Counted from the stretch's first letter, positions 1 through 9,723 are shown. The stretch is 64,000 nt of DNA from Nonomuraea jiangxiensis (GCF_900099965.1 NZ_FNDJ01000002.1:62001-126000); one strand, 5' to 3'. Program-made: numbers and translations. The notes: generated by a model not told the origin, from the sequence alone.

Positions 1-702
1 CTCGGCCGACTAGCCCAGGCCCTGTCGACCGGGGCGAAGAAGGCGCGTGTGACCGGCGCGGGCCGGGGGCGCTGGGTGGCCGACGTCTTCCTCAACATCG
101 CGCCCCGCATCCCGATCAGGGATCTGCAGACGCTTTCCGAGCACCATCACGGCCTGACCGGCGAGGAGCTCGCCGACGATCTGGTGCGCACCGCGCAGAA
201 GGGCACGATGACGGTCGGCGCCATCGGCGGAGCGCTCGCGGCGGCCCAGTTCGCAGCCCCACCCCTCCTGCTCTCCGCCCCGGCGCAGCTGGTCGCGGAG
301 ACCCTCGTCGTCGCCGCCATCGAGGTCAAGCTGCTGGCCGAACTGCACGAGGTCTACGGCGTACGCATCGACGGCACCGGCGCCCAGCGGGCCGTCGCCT
401 TCACCGCGGCCTGGGCCAGGCAGCGCGGCATCGACCCCCTCGCCCCCGCCTCCGTCTCGCTCGCGCTCGGCGCGGCCACCAAGACGGCCCTCCGCAACCG
501 CCTGATGCGCACGCTCGGCCGCCACCTGACCACCTTCGGCCCCTTCCTGACCGGCGCGATCGCGGGCGGGGCACTCAACCGGACGGCGACGAAGAAGCTG
601 GGCAAGGCCGTACGCGACGACCTCCGAGGCAAGCAACCGGTGCGGCGCGGCCCCCGGCAGCCGGAGGTGAGCCCCGAACGGCGCGACGAGCTGGAGAGCT
701 AG
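1..702 (+). CDS. Conserved hypothetical protein, possibly EcsC-like (5' end outside window)
   Basis: The frame is open to the left edge, so the true start probably lies upstream; a GTG at position 49 is the first internal candidate. The visible 217-233 residues hold an alanine/leucine-rich hydrophobic stretch (about residues 60-110 from the GTG) and a second glycine/alanine-rich segment near the C-terminus, ending in a charged tail. The pattern (helical hydrophobic core, 'LTGEELADDLVRTAQK' amphipathic segment) resembles EcsC-type membrane-associated proteins, but I do not recognise it firmly. It converges on the TetR/paaK pair with a 24-bp gap. No catalytic motif is visible. Confidence 0.6.
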   Translation, partial: LGRLAQALSTGAKKARVTGAGRGRWVADVFLNIAPRIPIRDLQTLSEHHHGLTGEELADDLVRTAQKGTMTVGAIGGALAAAQFAAPPLLLSAPAQLVAETLVVAAIEVKLLAELHEVYGVRIDGTGAQRAVAFTAAWARQRGIDPLAPASVSLALGAATKTALRNRLMRTLGRHLTTFGPFLTGAIAGGALNRTATKKLGKAVRDDLRGKQPVRRGPRQPEVSPERRDELES

Positions 703-726
703 CCACCCGGCCCGGTGCCGCGCCCC

Positions 727-1344
727 TCAGCCCTGTGCGGCCGGTCGGCTGCGCAGGCCGTTGAAGGCCATCTTGAGCAGCGCGTCCGCCAGGTCGTCGG
801 GCGAGGCGTTGCCGCGCGCGGGTTCGTACCACTCGGCGATCGAGTTGACGGTCCCGAACAGCAGCCGCGTGACCAGTGCCGGATCCACGTCGGGCCGGAG
901 GCTGCCGTCCGCCGCCGCCTCCTTGACCAGCCGGCTGATGAACCGGTCGAACTCCCGCCGCCGCTCCAGCGCCGCCTGCTCGGTCACGCTGTTGCCGCGC
1001 ACCCGCAGCAGCAGCGTCACGTAGGGCAGCCGGTCGACGAGGATGCGCACGCTCTGCCGTACGACCCACTCCAGGCGCTCGATCGCCGGCCCCGCGGCGG
1101 CGCGCTCGTCGGCCACCATCGCGAAGAGCCCGTCGAGCGCCCGGTCGAGCGCCCGCCCCAGCAGTTGCTCCTTGCCGGGCACGTGGTAGTAGATGGCCGA
1201 CTTGGTGACGCCGAGCGCCCTGGCCAGGTCCTCCATGCTGGTGCCGTCATAGCCGCGCTCGTTGAAGACGTGCACGGCGATGGACAGGACGGACTCCGGA
1301 TCATGTCCGCGCCTGCGCGGGCGGGTGGGGGTCGGGGCGGCCAT
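727..1344 (-). CDS. TetR family regulator, probably of phenylacetate catabolism (PaaR-like)
   Basis: The 205-residue protein has a typical TetR N-terminal helix-turn-helix (about residues 35-62, with 'GVTKSAIYYHVPGKEQLL') and a larger, poorly conserved ligand-binding C-terminus. It starts 4 bp after the stop of paaK and shares its strand, so the two form an operon. Established: actinobacterial phenylacetate genes are often controlled by TetR-type PaaR repressors released by phenylacetyl-CoA. Inference: this protein senses the product of its neighbour and acts at the palindrome 2763-2776 upstream of paaK. The exact ligand is not visible in sequence. Confidence 0.85.
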   Translation of the reverse strand: MAAPTPTRPRRRGHDPESVLSIAVHVFNERGYDGTSMEDLARALGVTKSAIYYHVPGKEQLLGRALDRALDGLFAMVADERAAAGPAIERLEWVVRQSVRILVDRLPYVTLLLRVRGNSVTEQAALERRREFDRFISRLVKEAAADGSLRPDVDPALVTRLLFGTVNSIAEWYEPARGNASPDDLADALLKMAFNGLRSRPAAQG

Positions 1345-1348
1345 AGTG

Positions 1349-2662
1349 CTAATTATCCCTGGTTGCCCGGCTGTCGATGACGCGTTTGAGCTTGCCGACC
1401 GAACGTTCCAGCGTCTCCGGGTCCACCACCTCGACCTCCACGCGCACGCCGACGGTGTCCTTGACCGCCTGGCGCAGCGCCTCGCCCGCCGCCGCCCGCT
1501 CGGTCAGTCCGGGGCGCGCCTCGACCTTGACGGTCATCACGTCCAGCCGCTCGGGCCGGGTCAGGTGGAGCTGGAAGTGCGGCGACAGCCCCGGCGTACG
1601 CAGGACGAGCTCCTCGATCTGGGTCGGGAACACGTTCACCCCGCGCAGGATGATCATGTCGTCGGTGCGGCCCGTCACCTTCTCCATGCGCCGGAACGCG
1701 GGCCTCGCGGTGCCCGGCAATAACCGGGTCAGGTCGCGGGTGCGATAGCGGATGACCGGCATGGCCTCCTTGGTGAGGCTGGTGAAGACCAGCTCGCCCG
1801 CGTCCGCCGGGTCGCCGGTGAGCGGATCGACCGTCTCCGGATAGAAATGGTCCTCCCAGACGTGCAGGCCGTCCTTGGTCTCCACGCACTCGTTGGCCAC
1901 GCCGGGGCCCATGACCTCCGACAGGCCGTAGATGTCCACGGCGTGCACGTCGAAGCGCTCCTCGATCTCCACGCGCATCCGCTCGGTCCACGGCTCGGCG
2001 CCGAAGATCCCGATCTGCAGCGACGACTCGCGTGGGTTCAGGCCCTGCGCCTCGAACTCGTCCAGCAGGGCCAGCATGTACGACGGCGTCACCATGACGA
2101 CCCGCGGCCGGAAGTCCGTGATGAGCTGCACCTGGCGGGCGGTCATGCCGCCGGAGACGGGCACCACCGTGCAGCCCAGCCGCTCGGCCCCGTAGTGGGC
2201 GCCCAGCCCGCCGGTGAACAGGCCGTAGCCGTAGGCCACGTGCACGATGTCCCCCGGCCGGCCGCCGGACGCGCGGATCGAGCGGGCCATGACCTCCGCC
2301 CAGGCGTCCACGTCGTTCCTGGTGTAGCCGACCACGGTGGGCTTGCCGGTGGTGCCGCTGGAGGCGTGGATCCTGGCCACGCGCTCGCGCGGGACGGCGA
2401 ACATGCCGAAGGGGTAGTGGTCGCGCAGGTCCTGCTTCGTGGTGAAGGGAAAGCGGGCCAGGTCGCCGAGCTCCTTGCAGTCGCCCGGGTGCACGCCCGC
2501 GCTGTCGAACTTCTCCCGGTAGAACGGGACGTTCTCGTAGGCGTGGCCGAGCGTCCATTGCAGTCGCCGGAGCTGGAGTGCCGCGAGCTCGTCACGGGAG
2601 GCCCGCTCGATCGGGTCGAGCTGGTCCCGCGCCGGGGGATCGCCGAGTCTCATGCGCCTCAC
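1349..2662 (-). CDS. paaK: Phenylacetate-CoA ligase
   Basis: This 437-residue protein belongs to the ANL adenylate-forming superfamily, and its length is typical of PaaK. It has the nucleotide-binding loop SSGTTGKP (residues 101-108), the YGLSE motif (245-249) and the characteristic C-terminal region with 'TGRTDDMIILRGVNVFP'. It converts phenylacetate, ATP and CoA to phenylacetyl-CoA in the cytoplasm, the entry step of the aerobic phenylacetate pathway. ATG 2662 and ATG 2653 are both possible starts. It is followed 4 bp later by the TetR gene. The remaining paa genes (paaABCDE and so on) are absent from the window, so the ligase may serve a pathway encoded elsewhere. Confidence 0.93.
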   Translation of the reverse strand: MRRMRLGDPPARDQLDPIERASRDELAALQLRRLQWTLGHAYENVPFYREKFDSAGVHPGDCKELGDLARFPFTTKQDLRDHYPFGMFAVPRERVARIHASSGTTGKPTVVGYTRNDVDAWAEVMARSIRASGGRPGDIVHVAYGYGLFTGGLGAHYGAERLGCTVVPVSGGMTARQVQLITDFRPRVVMVTPSYMLALLDEFEAQGLNPRESSLQIGIFGAEPWTERMRVEIEERFDVHAVDIYGLSEVMGPGVANECVETKDGLHVWEDHFYPETVDPLTGDPADAGELVFTSLTKEAMPVIRYRTRDLTRLLPGTARPAFRRMEKVTGRTDDMIILRGVNVFPTQIEELVLRTPGLSPHFQLHLTRPERLDVMTVKVEARPGLTERAAAGEALRQAVKDTVGVRVEVEVVDPETLERSVGKLKRVIDSRATRDN

Positions 2663-2762
2663 ACCCTCATCTCAGTTCCCTGCCGCGGCCGCGGAGCTCG
2701 GCGGCCACCCGGCGTCCATCATGCGACGCGCGCTCCCCAACGCAAGTCTCCCTTGTCAACTG

Positions 2763-2776
2763 ACCGAATGTTCGGT
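2763..2776. promoter_or_regulatory. Palindromic operator upstream of paaK
   Basis: ACCGAATGTTCGGT is a 6-2-6 inverted repeat with perfect ACCGAA/TTCGGT arms. It lies about 100 bp upstream of paaK, in the gap before the rightward gene set. Its size and symmetry fit a TetR dimer, and the arms resemble actinobacterial PaaR-type sites as I remember them. It is the probable binding site of the TetR protein encoded at 727-1344. Confidence 0.6.
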
Positions 2777-2790
2777 AAACACTTCACCGT

Positions 2791-2965
2791 CTGGCCGATC
2801 TCTGTCAAGAGGTGGACACCATGGGTGGAGGCGCGGGGCTGGCCATCGCCGAATACCTGTATGCCCGGCTCGGCCCCCGGTTCGAGCCGCCGCGGCTGCC
2901 GCGGGACAAGGTGGCTGTGGGTGAGCTGGGCCGCAAGAGCGGGAAGGGGGTTCTACGAGTGGTGA
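2791..2965 (+). pseudogene. 3-hydroxyacyl-CoA dehydrogenase C-terminal fragment (PaaH/FadB type)
   Basis: Translation from 2791 gives a piece typical of the 3HCDH C-terminal domain: 'LADL', then 'GLAIAEYLYARLGPRFEPP', then 'GELGRKSGKG'. The family ending GFYEW and a stop (2963-2965) follow only if one G of the GGGGG run at 2946-2950 is removed. The N-terminal NAD-binding domain is missing, and an in-frame TAA lies just upstream at 2776-2778. It is therefore a truncated and frameshifted relic. Position beside paaK suggests a former phenylacetate or beta-oxidation gene. In the shifted frame the ORF runs to 2988 and abuts the next gene's ATG. Confidence 0.7.
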
Positions 2966-2987
2966 TCGCGTTTCGGGAGGAGGGCTG

Positions 2988-3935
2988 ATGGCCAGGCCGT
3001 TCGCCTCGTCGGCGGATCTGGGGGAGAAACGGCAGTCGCTGGAGGTACTGGCCGAGGGCGTCTACGCGCTCACGGCCGAGGGCGACCCGAACGTCGGCGC
3101 GATCGAGGGCGAGGACTTCCTCGTCTGCTTCGAGGCGCTGGCCACGCCGGTGGCCGCCAGGGAGTGGCTGGCGCGGCTGCGCGAGCACACGGACAAGCCG
3201 ATCAGATACCTGGTGCTGTCCCACTACCACGCCGTCAGGGTGCTGGGCGCGTCGGCGTTCGGGGCGGAGGTGATCGTGACGCACGAGAAGACCCGCGAGC
3301 TGATCGCCGAGCGCGGCGAGCAGGACTGGGCCAGCGAGTACGCCAGGATGCCCCGCCTGTTCAGGGAGCCTGCCTCGATCCCGGGCCTGACGTGGCCCAC
3401 GGCGACCTTCAGCGACAGGTTCACCATCGACCTGGGCGGCACGCGCGGCGACCTGGTGCTGCACCATTGCGGCCGTGGCCACACCGAGGGCGACCTGGTG
3501 GCGTGGCTGCCCCGGCAGCGGATCATGTTCGCCGGCGATCTGGTCGAGTCCCAGGCGGCCCTCTACACCGGCGACGCCTTCCACCGCGACTGGTCGTCGG
3601 CGACGCTCGACCGGGTGGCCGCGTTCGGCGCGCACACCCTGGTCGGAGGGCGGGGCGCGGTGGCGCGAGGGGAGGAGGCGGTGGCCGCGGCCATCGCCCA
3701 GACCCGCGACTTCCTGGCCGTGATGCTGCGCGAGGTCGGCGCGGCCGGCTCCCTGGAGGAGGCCTTCCGCCGCACCCACCGGGCGCTCGCGCCTCAGTAC
3801 GGCTCCTGGCCGATCTTCGAGCACTGCCTGCCGTTCAACGTCTCCAGGCTGTGGGACGAGCTCCACGGCGTCGAGCGGCCGCGGATCTGGACGGCCGAGC
3901 GTGACCGCGAAGTGTGGGACCAGCTGCAGACATGA
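2988..3935 (+). CDS. MBL-fold metallo-hydrolase-like protein with altered metal motif
   Basis: This 315-residue protein has the metallo-beta-lactamase fold order: a beta-rich N-terminus, an 'LSHYHAVRVLG' loop where HxHxDH is expected, a downstream GRGHTEGD histidine/aspartate loop and the FAGDLVE motif. The Asp and third His of the first motif are replaced by Val and Arg, so metal binding is probably reduced or changed. ATG 2988 is preceded by GGAGGAGGG. The stop overlaps the ATG of the FAD monooxygenase (ATGA), so the two are translationally coupled and probably act on the same, unknown aromatic substrate. Confidence 0.8.
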   Translation: MARPFASSADLGEKRQSLEVLAEGVYALTAEGDPNVGAIEGEDFLVCFEALATPVAAREWLARLREHTDKPIRYLVLSHYHAVRVLGASAFGAEVIVTHEKTRELIAERGEQDWASEYARMPRLFREPASIPGLTWPTATFSDRFTIDLGGTRGDLVLHHCGRGHTEGDLVAWLPRQRIMFAGDLVESQAALYTGDAFHRDWSSATLDRVAAFGAHTLVGGRGAVARGEEAVAAAIAQTRDFLAVMLREVGAAGSLEEAFRRTHRALAPQYGSWPIFEHCLPFNVSRLWDELHGVERPRIWTAERDREVWDQLQT

Positions 3936-5470
3936 ACAGCCAGGCGCAGGTCATCGTGGTCGGCGCGGGGCCCGTCGGGCTGAGCGCCGCGTTGCTGCTG
4001 GCCCGCTGGGGCGTCCAGGTGCTGGTGCTGGACCAGCGGCCGGGCCGGGAACCGGTCGGGTCGAGGTCCATCTGCCAGCAGCGCGACGTGCTCGACATCT
4101 GGACCGCCGCCGGCGCGGGCAAGGTGGCGGTGGAGGGCCTGGCGTGGACCACGGCCCGTACCTACTACCGCGACCGGGAGCTGTTCTCCTGGTCGTTCGA
4201 GCACGACGGGCTGCTGCCGGCCTGCGTGAACATCTCCCAGGCCCGCACCGAGCAGTTGCTGGACGAGGCCGTGGCCGCCCAGCCGCTGATCGAGGTCCGC
4301 TGGGACCACCAGGTCACCGGCCTCACCCAGGACGCCGCCGGGGTCACCGTGCGCTGCGGCCAGCGGCTGCTGCGCGCCTCCTACGTGGTCGCGTGCGCCG
4401 GGGCGCGGTCGCAGCCGCTGCGGCAGGCGCTCGGCGTCTCGTTCGACGGCGAGACGTTCGACGACCAGTTCCTGATCTGCGACATCAGGGCCGACCTGCC
4501 CGGCTGGGAGAACGAGCGCCGCTTCTACTTCGATCCCGCGTGGAACCCGGGCCGGCAGGTGCTCATCCACCCCTGCCCGGGGGGCACGTTCCGGATTGAT
4601 TGGCAAATAGCGCCCGACTTCATCCCAACAGAAAACGATATTTCGCGAAAAATCCGGCAAATCATTGGGGAACGGTCGTACGAGCTGCTCTGGCACACCA
4701 CCTACCGCTTCCACGCGCGCATCGCCTCCCGCATGCGCGTCGGCCGGGTGCTGCTGGCGGGCGACTGCGCCCACCTCGTGGCCCCGTTCGGCGCGCGGGG
4801 GCTCAACTCCGGCGTGCCCGACGCCGAGAACGCGGCCTGGAAACTGGCCTTCGTGCTCAACGGCTGGGCCGAGGAGGAGTTGCTGGAGACGTACCACATC
4901 GAGCGGCACGCGGCCGCCAGGGAGAACCTGGAGGTCACCGCCGCCACCATGCGCTTCCTCGCGCCGAGGACGGTGGAGGAGCGCATGCGCCGGCGGGCGG
5001 CGCTGGAGGGAGGGCGGATCGAGGAGGTGGACTCGGGGCGGTTCGCCGAGCCGTACTGGTATGTGGACTCGCCGCTCACCACCCCCGAACCGGAACGCCC
5101 GTTCCAGGGCAGGCCGCCCAAGGGGGCGCCGTGCGTGCCCGCGCCCGGTGTCATCCTGCCTGATGTGCGGCTCCCAGCGGGAAGGCTACGAGATTTCAGC
5201 CGGGACGGTTTCCTCATTCTGGTGGGCGAAATGTGCGATTCGCGTTTGTTTGCGCAGGTCTTGGGCAAGGTCATTACGGCGCCGCTCGCCGTACGCGGGC
5301 TCGCGGAGATGGACGGGTCCGGCACGCTGGCCGAGAAACTCGACGCCAGACCGGATGAGGCATGGGTCATCAGGCCTGACAGTCACATCGCCGCGATCAT
5401 CCCCCACGCGGGTCCGGAGTTGGTGGTGGACGCCGTGAGCCGAGTGCTTCGCGGCTCGCCTGACGCTTGA
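3932..5470 (+). CDS. FAD-dependent aromatic monooxygenase
   Basis: The protein has 512 residues from ATG 3932, which overlaps the preceding stop. It has the Rossmann GxGxxG motif ([19 protein letters not shown], residues 10-28) and the family GD motif [12 protein letters not shown] with the following '[22 protein letters not shown]'. This places it in the class A flavoprotein hydroxylases (3-(3-hydroxyphenyl)propionate hydroxylase/PheA type). It would hydroxylate an aromatic acid using NAD(P)H and O2. Substrate is unknown; the coupled MBL protein and nearby paaK point to aromatic acid catabolism. Two short AT-richer patches (about 4595-4665 and 5190-5275) stand out from the otherwise GC-rich gene. 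Confidence 0.87.
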   Translation: MNSQAQVIVVGAGPVGLSAALLLARWGVQVLVLDQRPGREPVGSRSICQQRDVLDIWTAAGAGKVAVEGLAWTTARTYYRDRELFSWSFEHDGLLPACVNISQARTEQLLDEAVAAQPLIEVRWDHQVTGLTQDAAGVTVRCGQRLLRASYVVACAGARSQPLRQALGVSFDGETFDDQFLICDIRADLPGWENERRFYFDPAWNPGRQVLIHPCPGGTFRIDWQIAPDFIPTENDISRKIRQIIGERSYELLWHTTYRFHARIASRMRVGRVLLAGDCAHLVAPFGARGLNSGVPDAENAAWKLAFVLNGWAEEELLETYHIERHAAARENLEVTAATMRFLAPRTVEERMRRRAALEGGRIEEVDSGRFAEPYWYVDSPLTTPEPERPFQGRPPKGAPCVPAPGVILPDVRLPAGRLRDFSRDGFLILVGEMCDSRLFAQVLGKVITAPLAVRGLAEMDGSGTLAEKLDARPDEAWVIRPDSHIAAIIPHAGPELVVDAVSRVLRGSPDA

Positions 5471-5486
5471 CCCCGAGGAGGACTGC

Positions 5487-6920
5487 GTGACTGGCCGTAG
5501 CTCGTTTCTGATCGTGGCCAACCGGCTGCCGGTGGACCGGACGATCGAGCCAGACGGAACGGCCTCGTGGCGTAGGAGTCCGGGCGGGCTGGTGACCGCC
5601 ATCGCGCCGGTGATGCAACGCCGCCAAGGGGCCTGGGCCGGCTGGCACGGGGCGCCCGACGAGGAGCTGGAGCCCTTCGAGCAGGACGGCATGAACCTCA
5701 TCTCCGTCCCCCTGTCGGCCAGCGAGGTCGAGCTCTACTACGAGGGCTTCTCCAACGCCACCCTGTGGCCCCTCTACCACGACGTGGTCGCGCCGCCCGT
5801 CTACCACCGGACGATGTGGGAGACCTACCGCCGCGTCAACGAGCGCTTCGCCAACGCCGCCGCGGCGGCCGCCGAGGAGGGCGCGGTCGTCTGGGTGCAG
5901 GACTACCAGCTCCAGCTGGTGCCCGCCATGCTCCGCAAACTCAGGCCCGACCTGCGGATCGGGTTCTTCCTGCACATCCCCTTCCCGCCGACCGAGCTCT
6001 TCTTCCGGCTGCCGTGGCGCAAGGAGCTCGTCGAAGGGCTGCTCGGGGCCGACCTGGTGGGATTCCAGCTGCCCGGCGGCGCCTCGAACTTCCGGCGGTT
6101 GTGCCGGCGGCTGCTCGGGCTGCCGTACAAGGGGAACGAGATCTTCCTCGACGACCGGGTGGTGACCACGCAGGCGTTCCCGATCTCCGTGGACTTCGCG
6201 CACCTCGACTCCCTGGTACGCGACCCGCAGATCGTGAATCGCGCCAAGGAGATCAGGAAGGAACTGGGCGACCCCGAGCACGTGCTGCTCGGCGTCGACC
6301 GGCTCGACTACACCAAGGGCATCGGCCAGCGGCTGGAGGCGTTCGGGGAGCTGCTCAAGGACGGGAAGCTGGTGCCGAACGAGGCCGTGTTCGTGCAGAT
6401 CGCCACGCCGAGCAGGGAGCGGGTGGAGGAATACCGGCGGTTGCGGGACGACATCGAGCTACAGGTCGGGCGGATCAACGGCGAGCACGCCCAGCTCGGC
6501 TACCAGCCGGTTCAGTATTTCCACCAGTCCTACGACCACGACGAGCTGGCCGCGCTCTATCTCGCCGCCGACGTCATGGTGGTGACCCCGCTGCGCGACG
6601 GCATGAACCTGGTGGCCAAGGAATATGTCTCGTGCCACCACGACCTGCACGGAGCGCTGGTGCTCAGCGAGTTCGCCGGGGCCGCCGACGAGCTGCGCCA
6701 GGCCTACCTGGTCAATCCGTACGACGTGGAGGACGTCAAGCGCCAGATGCTGGCGGCGATGCGGGCCACGCCGCACGAGCTGGCCCGGCGGATGCGCACG
6801 ATGCGCCGCCGGGTAGCCACCTACGACGTGGACCGCTGGGCGAATGAGTTTCTCAATGCCCTGGAGTCACCTGCTTCACCGATTTCCACGCGTCGTAGCG
6901 CTTCTTGGCGGTCCGGTTGA
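5487..6920 (+). CDS. otsA: Alpha,alpha-trehalose-phosphate synthase
   Basis: The 477-residue protein makes trehalose-6-phosphate from UDP-glucose and glucose-6-phosphate (GT20). Diagnostic motifs are present: 'ANRLPVDR' near the N-terminus, [42 protein letters not shown] and [13 protein letters not shown]. The GTG start at 5487 follows a good GAGGAGG site. Length is normal. The 3' end overlaps the convergent DUF4235 gene by 68 bp. A phosphatase (otsB) is not seen next to it, so it must lie elsewhere. Confidence 0.95.
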   Translation: MTGRSSFLIVANRLPVDRTIEPDGTASWRRSPGGLVTAIAPVMQRRQGAWAGWHGAPDEELEPFEQDGMNLISVPLSASEVELYYEGFSNATLWPLYHDVVAPPVYHRTMWETYRRVNERFANAAAAAAEEGAVVWVQDYQLQLVPAMLRKLRPDLRIGFFLHIPFPPTELFFRLPWRKELVEGLLGADLVGFQLPGGASNFRRLCRRLLGLPYKGNEIFLDDRVVTTQAFPISVDFAHLDSLVRDPQIVNRAKEIRKELGDPEHVLLGVDRLDYTKGIGQRLEAFGELLKDGKLVPNEAVFVQIATPSRERVEEYRRLRDDIELQVGRINGEHAQLGYQPVQYFHQSYDHDELAALYLAADVMVVTPLRDGMNLVAKEYVSCHHDLHGALVLSEFAGAADELRQAYLVNPYDVEDVKRQMLAAMRATPHELARRMRTMRRRVATYDVDRWANEFLNALESPASPISTRRSASWRSG

Positions 6921-7137
6921 CCACGATCTGCGCCACGGACATGCCGACCCCCATGACCACGGCGTAGCCGATGGCCTCTCCGAGGCTCACCTCGGGCGAG
7001 TCGGTGTCGATCGGCGGCTCCTTGCCGGTGGCCTTCTTCCAGGCGAACCCGAGGATCTTCCGGGCTCCCCAGGCGGTCACGAGCCCCACCAGGCCGCCGA
7101 TCACCCGCCAGGCGATATCGGGTTTGTCCTCCGCCAT
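6853..7137 (-). CDS. Small membrane protein, DUF4235 family
   Basis: The 94-residue protein has two predicted membrane spans (about residues 8-28 and 52-72) around a charged loop containing [10 protein letters not shown], and a basic C-terminus. This is the typical actinobacterial DUF4235 layout, whose function is unknown. It converges on otsA with a 68-bp antisense overlap, so convergent transcription may matter. ATG 7137 is preceded by a GGAGAGCGG-like site. Confidence 0.85.
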   Translation of the reverse strand: MAEDKPDIAWRVIGGLVGLVTAWGARKILGFAWKKATGKEPPIDTDSPEVSLGEAIGYAVVMGVGMSVAQIVVNRTAKKRYDAWKSVKQVTPGH

Positions 7138-7215
7138 GCCGCTCTCCCTTCCCCTTTGTAACGAACACTAGTCTCTACCGCTTGCCGGGCCGGCGAAGCC
7201 GTACCATAAGGAGGC

Positions 7216-9723
7216 ATGACTCAGCAGCGACTACGCCATGCCGCCATGCCGGAAAAGCCGACCCTCGATGGCTTGGAGCAGGTATGGGTAGCTCGCTGGG
7301 AGGACGAGGGCGTCTACCGCTTCGACCGTTCCAAGCCGCGTGAGCAGGTCTACTCCATCGACACGCCGCCCCCGACCGTGTCGGGCTCGCTGCACATCGG
7401 TCACGTCTTCTCCTACACCCACACCGACATCATGGCCCGCTATCAGCGGATGATCGGCAAGTCCGTCTTCTATCCCCTCGGCTGGGACGACAACGGGCTG
7501 CCCACCGAGCGCCGGGTGCAGAACGTCTATGGCGTGCGCTGCGATCCGTCACTGCCCTACGACCCCGACTTCGTTCCACCGGAGAAGCCCGGCAAACGCG
7601 AAATCTCCATCTCCCGGCGCAATTTCGTGGAGCTGTGCCACCGGCTCACCGCCAGCGACGAGCAGGCGTTCGAGGAGGTGTGGCGGCGGGTCGGCCTGTC
7701 GGTGGACTGGTCGCTGCTCTACACCACGATCGGCGACGAGTCGCGGGCGGTGTCGCAGCGGGCGTTCCTGCGCAACCTGCGGCGCGGCGAGGCCTACCTC
7801 GCCGAGGCGCCGACGCTCTGGGACGTCAGCTTCCGCACCGCCGTCGCGCAGGCCGAGCTGGAGGACCGGGAGTGGCCCGGCGCCTTCCACCGGATCTCCT
7901 TCTACGGCGAGAAGGGTTCGGTCTGGGTCGAGACGACCAGGCCCGAGCTCATCCCGGCGTGCGTGGCCCTGGTCGCGCACCCCGACGACGAGCGCTATCA
8001 GGAGCTGTTCGGCACGTCGGTGCTGACGCCGCTGTTCGGGGTCGAGGTGCCGGTGCTGGCCCACCGCCTGGCCGAGCCCGACAAGGGCACCGGCATCGCG
8101 ATGATCTGTACCTTCGGCGACGTCACCGACGTCACCTGGTGGCGGGAGCTCCAGCTGCCGACCCGGCCGGTCATCGGCTGGGACGGGCGCCTGCTGCCCG
8201 AGCCGCCGGAGGGCGTGGAGGAGGAGCCGTACAAGGAGCTGGCCGGCAAGACCGTGCACAGCGCCCGGGAGCGCATCGTGGAGCTGCTGCGCGAGTCGGG
8301 CGACCTCGACGGTGAGCCCAGGCCCGTGTCGCGCCCGGTGAAGTTCTACGAGCGCGGCGACAAGCCCCTGGAGATCGTCACCACCCGCCAGTGGTACATC
8401 CGCAACGGCGGGCGCGACGCCGAGCTGCGCAAGCGGCTGCTGGAGCGCGGGCGCGAGCCCGCCTGGCATCCGCCGCACATGCGGGTGCGCTATGACAACT
8501 GGGTCGAGGGGCTCGCCGGTGACTGGCTGATCTCGCGCCAGCGGTTCTACGGCGTGCCGATCCCGGTGTGGTATCCGCTCGACGAGTCCGGGCAGCCCCT
8601 GCACGACGCGCCGATCGTGCCGTCCGAGGACGTGCTGCCGATCGACCCGACCTCCGACACGCCGCCCGGCTACACGGAGGAGCAGCGTGGCGTGCCCGGC
8701 GGGTTCATGGCCGACCCCGACGTCATGGACACCTGGGCCACCTCGTCGCTGACCCCGCAGATCGCCGGCCGCTGGGGCACCGACGACGACCTCTTCCAGC
8801 GGGTCTACCCGGCCGACCTGCGCTCGCAGGCCCACGAGATCATCCGCACCTGGTTGTTCTCGACCGTGGTCAGGTCGCACCACGAGTTCGGCACGCGGCC
8901 GTGGGCCAACGTGGCGATCTCGGGGTGGATCCTCGACCCCGACCGCAAGAAGATGTCCAAGTCCAAGGGCAACGTCGTCACCCCGCTCGACCTGCTCAAG
9001 CAGCACGGCTCCGACGCCGTGCGCTACTGGGCGGCCGGCGGGCGGTACGGCGTGGACACCGCGTTCGACGTCGGGCAGCTCAAGATCGGCCGGCGGCTCG
9101 CGATCAAGATCCTCAACGCGTCGAAGTTCGTGCTCGGGCTGGCCGAGAGCGACGGAGAGGTCACCGAGCCGCTCGACCTGTCGATGCTGGCGGCCCTGTC
9201 CGACGTCGTGCGGGAGACGGGCGAGGCGTTCGCCGCCTACGACCACTCCAGGGCGCTGGAGGCCGTCGAACGCTTCTTCTGGGCCTTCTGCGACGACTAC
9301 CTGGAGCTGGTCAAGGCCCGTGCCTACGAGTCCGGTCCGGCCTCCGCCTCCGCCCACGCCGCGTTGCGGCAGGCGCTCGACGTGCTGCTGCGGCTGTTCG
9401 CGCCGATCCTGCCGTTCGTGACCGAGGAGGTGTGGTCATGGTGGCGCGCGGGGTCGGTGCACCGGGCTCCCTGGCCCGCGGTCGAGCGCGGGAGCGGCGA
9501 CCCGGCGGTGCTGGCCGTGGCCTCCGAGGTGCTCGGACGGGTGCGCAAGGCCAAGTCGGAGGCCCAGCTGTCGATGCGGGCGGAGGTGTCCCGGTTGACC
9601 GTCTCCGGGCCGGAAGCCGGGCTTGTCCGGCAGGCTCAGGACGACATTTGCGCGGCCGGGCATGTGGAGGAGTTCGTTCTGCAGTACGGTGAGGCCCTGG
9701 AGGTCACCACCCTCCTCGACTAG
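7216..9723 (+). CDS. valS: Valyl-tRNA synthetase
   Basis: The 835-residue class I aminoacyl-tRNA synthetase charges tRNA-Val. The HIGH signature is at residues 60-63 and KMSKS at 579-583. The editing (CP1) domain lies between them, with the 'VWVETTRPELIPACVALVAHP' region, and is followed by an anticodon-binding domain. The start ATG 7216 has a strong AAGGAGG site. The tail after the anticodon domain is short, as in the compact actinobacterial ValS form. The 78-bp leader is too short for a T-box. A strong hairpin follows the stop. Confidence 0.95.
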   Translation: MTQQRLRHAAMPEKPTLDGLEQVWVARWEDEGVYRFDRSKPREQVYSIDTPPPTVSGSLHIGHVFSYTHTDIMARYQRMIGKSVFYPLGWDDNGLPTERRVQNVYGVRCDPSLPYDPDFVPPEKPGKREISISRRNFVELCHRLTASDEQAFEEVWRRVGLSVDWSLLYTTIGDESRAVSQRAFLRNLRRGEAYLAEAPTLWDVSFRTAVAQAELEDREWPGAFHRISFYGEKGSVWVETTRPELIPACVALVAHPDDERYQELFGTSVLTPLFGVEVPVLAHRLAEPDKGTGIAMICTFGDVTDVTWWRELQLPTRPVIGWDGRLLPEPPEGVEEEPYKELAGKTVHSARERIVELLRESGDLDGEPRPVSRPVKFYERGDKPLEIVTTRQWYIRNGGRDAELRKRLLERGREPAWHPPHMRVRYDNWVEGLAGDWLISRQRFYGVPIPVWYPLDESGQPLHDAPIVPSEDVLPIDPTSDTPPGYTEEQRGVPGGFMADPDVMDTWATSSLTPQIAGRWGTDDDLFQRVYPADLRSQAHEIIRTWLFSTVVRSHHEFGTRPWANVAISGWILDPDRKKMSKSKGNVVTPLDLLKQHGSDAVRYWAAGGRYGVDTAFDVGQLKIGRRLAIKILNASKFVLGLAESDGEVTEPLDLSMLAALSDVVRETGEAFAAYDHSRALEAVERFFWAFCDDYLELVKARAYESGPASASAHAALRQALDVLLRLFAPILPFVTEEVWSWWRAGSVHRAPWPAVERGSGDPAVLAVASEVLGRVRKAKSEAQLSMRAEVSRLTVSGPEAGLVRQAQDDICAAGHVEEFVLQYGEALEVTTLLD

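Noticed and set aside
5397-6281. 294-codon minus-strand frame opposite otsA
   Set aside because: It is a shadow of otsA; no conserved features and no ribosome-binding site.
7138-7215. Possible T-box leader for valS
   Set aside because: The leader is only 78 bp with no T-box sequence or long stem; in actinobacteria T-boxes are mostly at ileS.
7549-9357. 602-codon minus-strand open frame opposite valS
   Set aside because: It is a GC-rich shadow of valS, full of Arg/Gly/Val/Leu with no domain; valS on the plus strand is certain.
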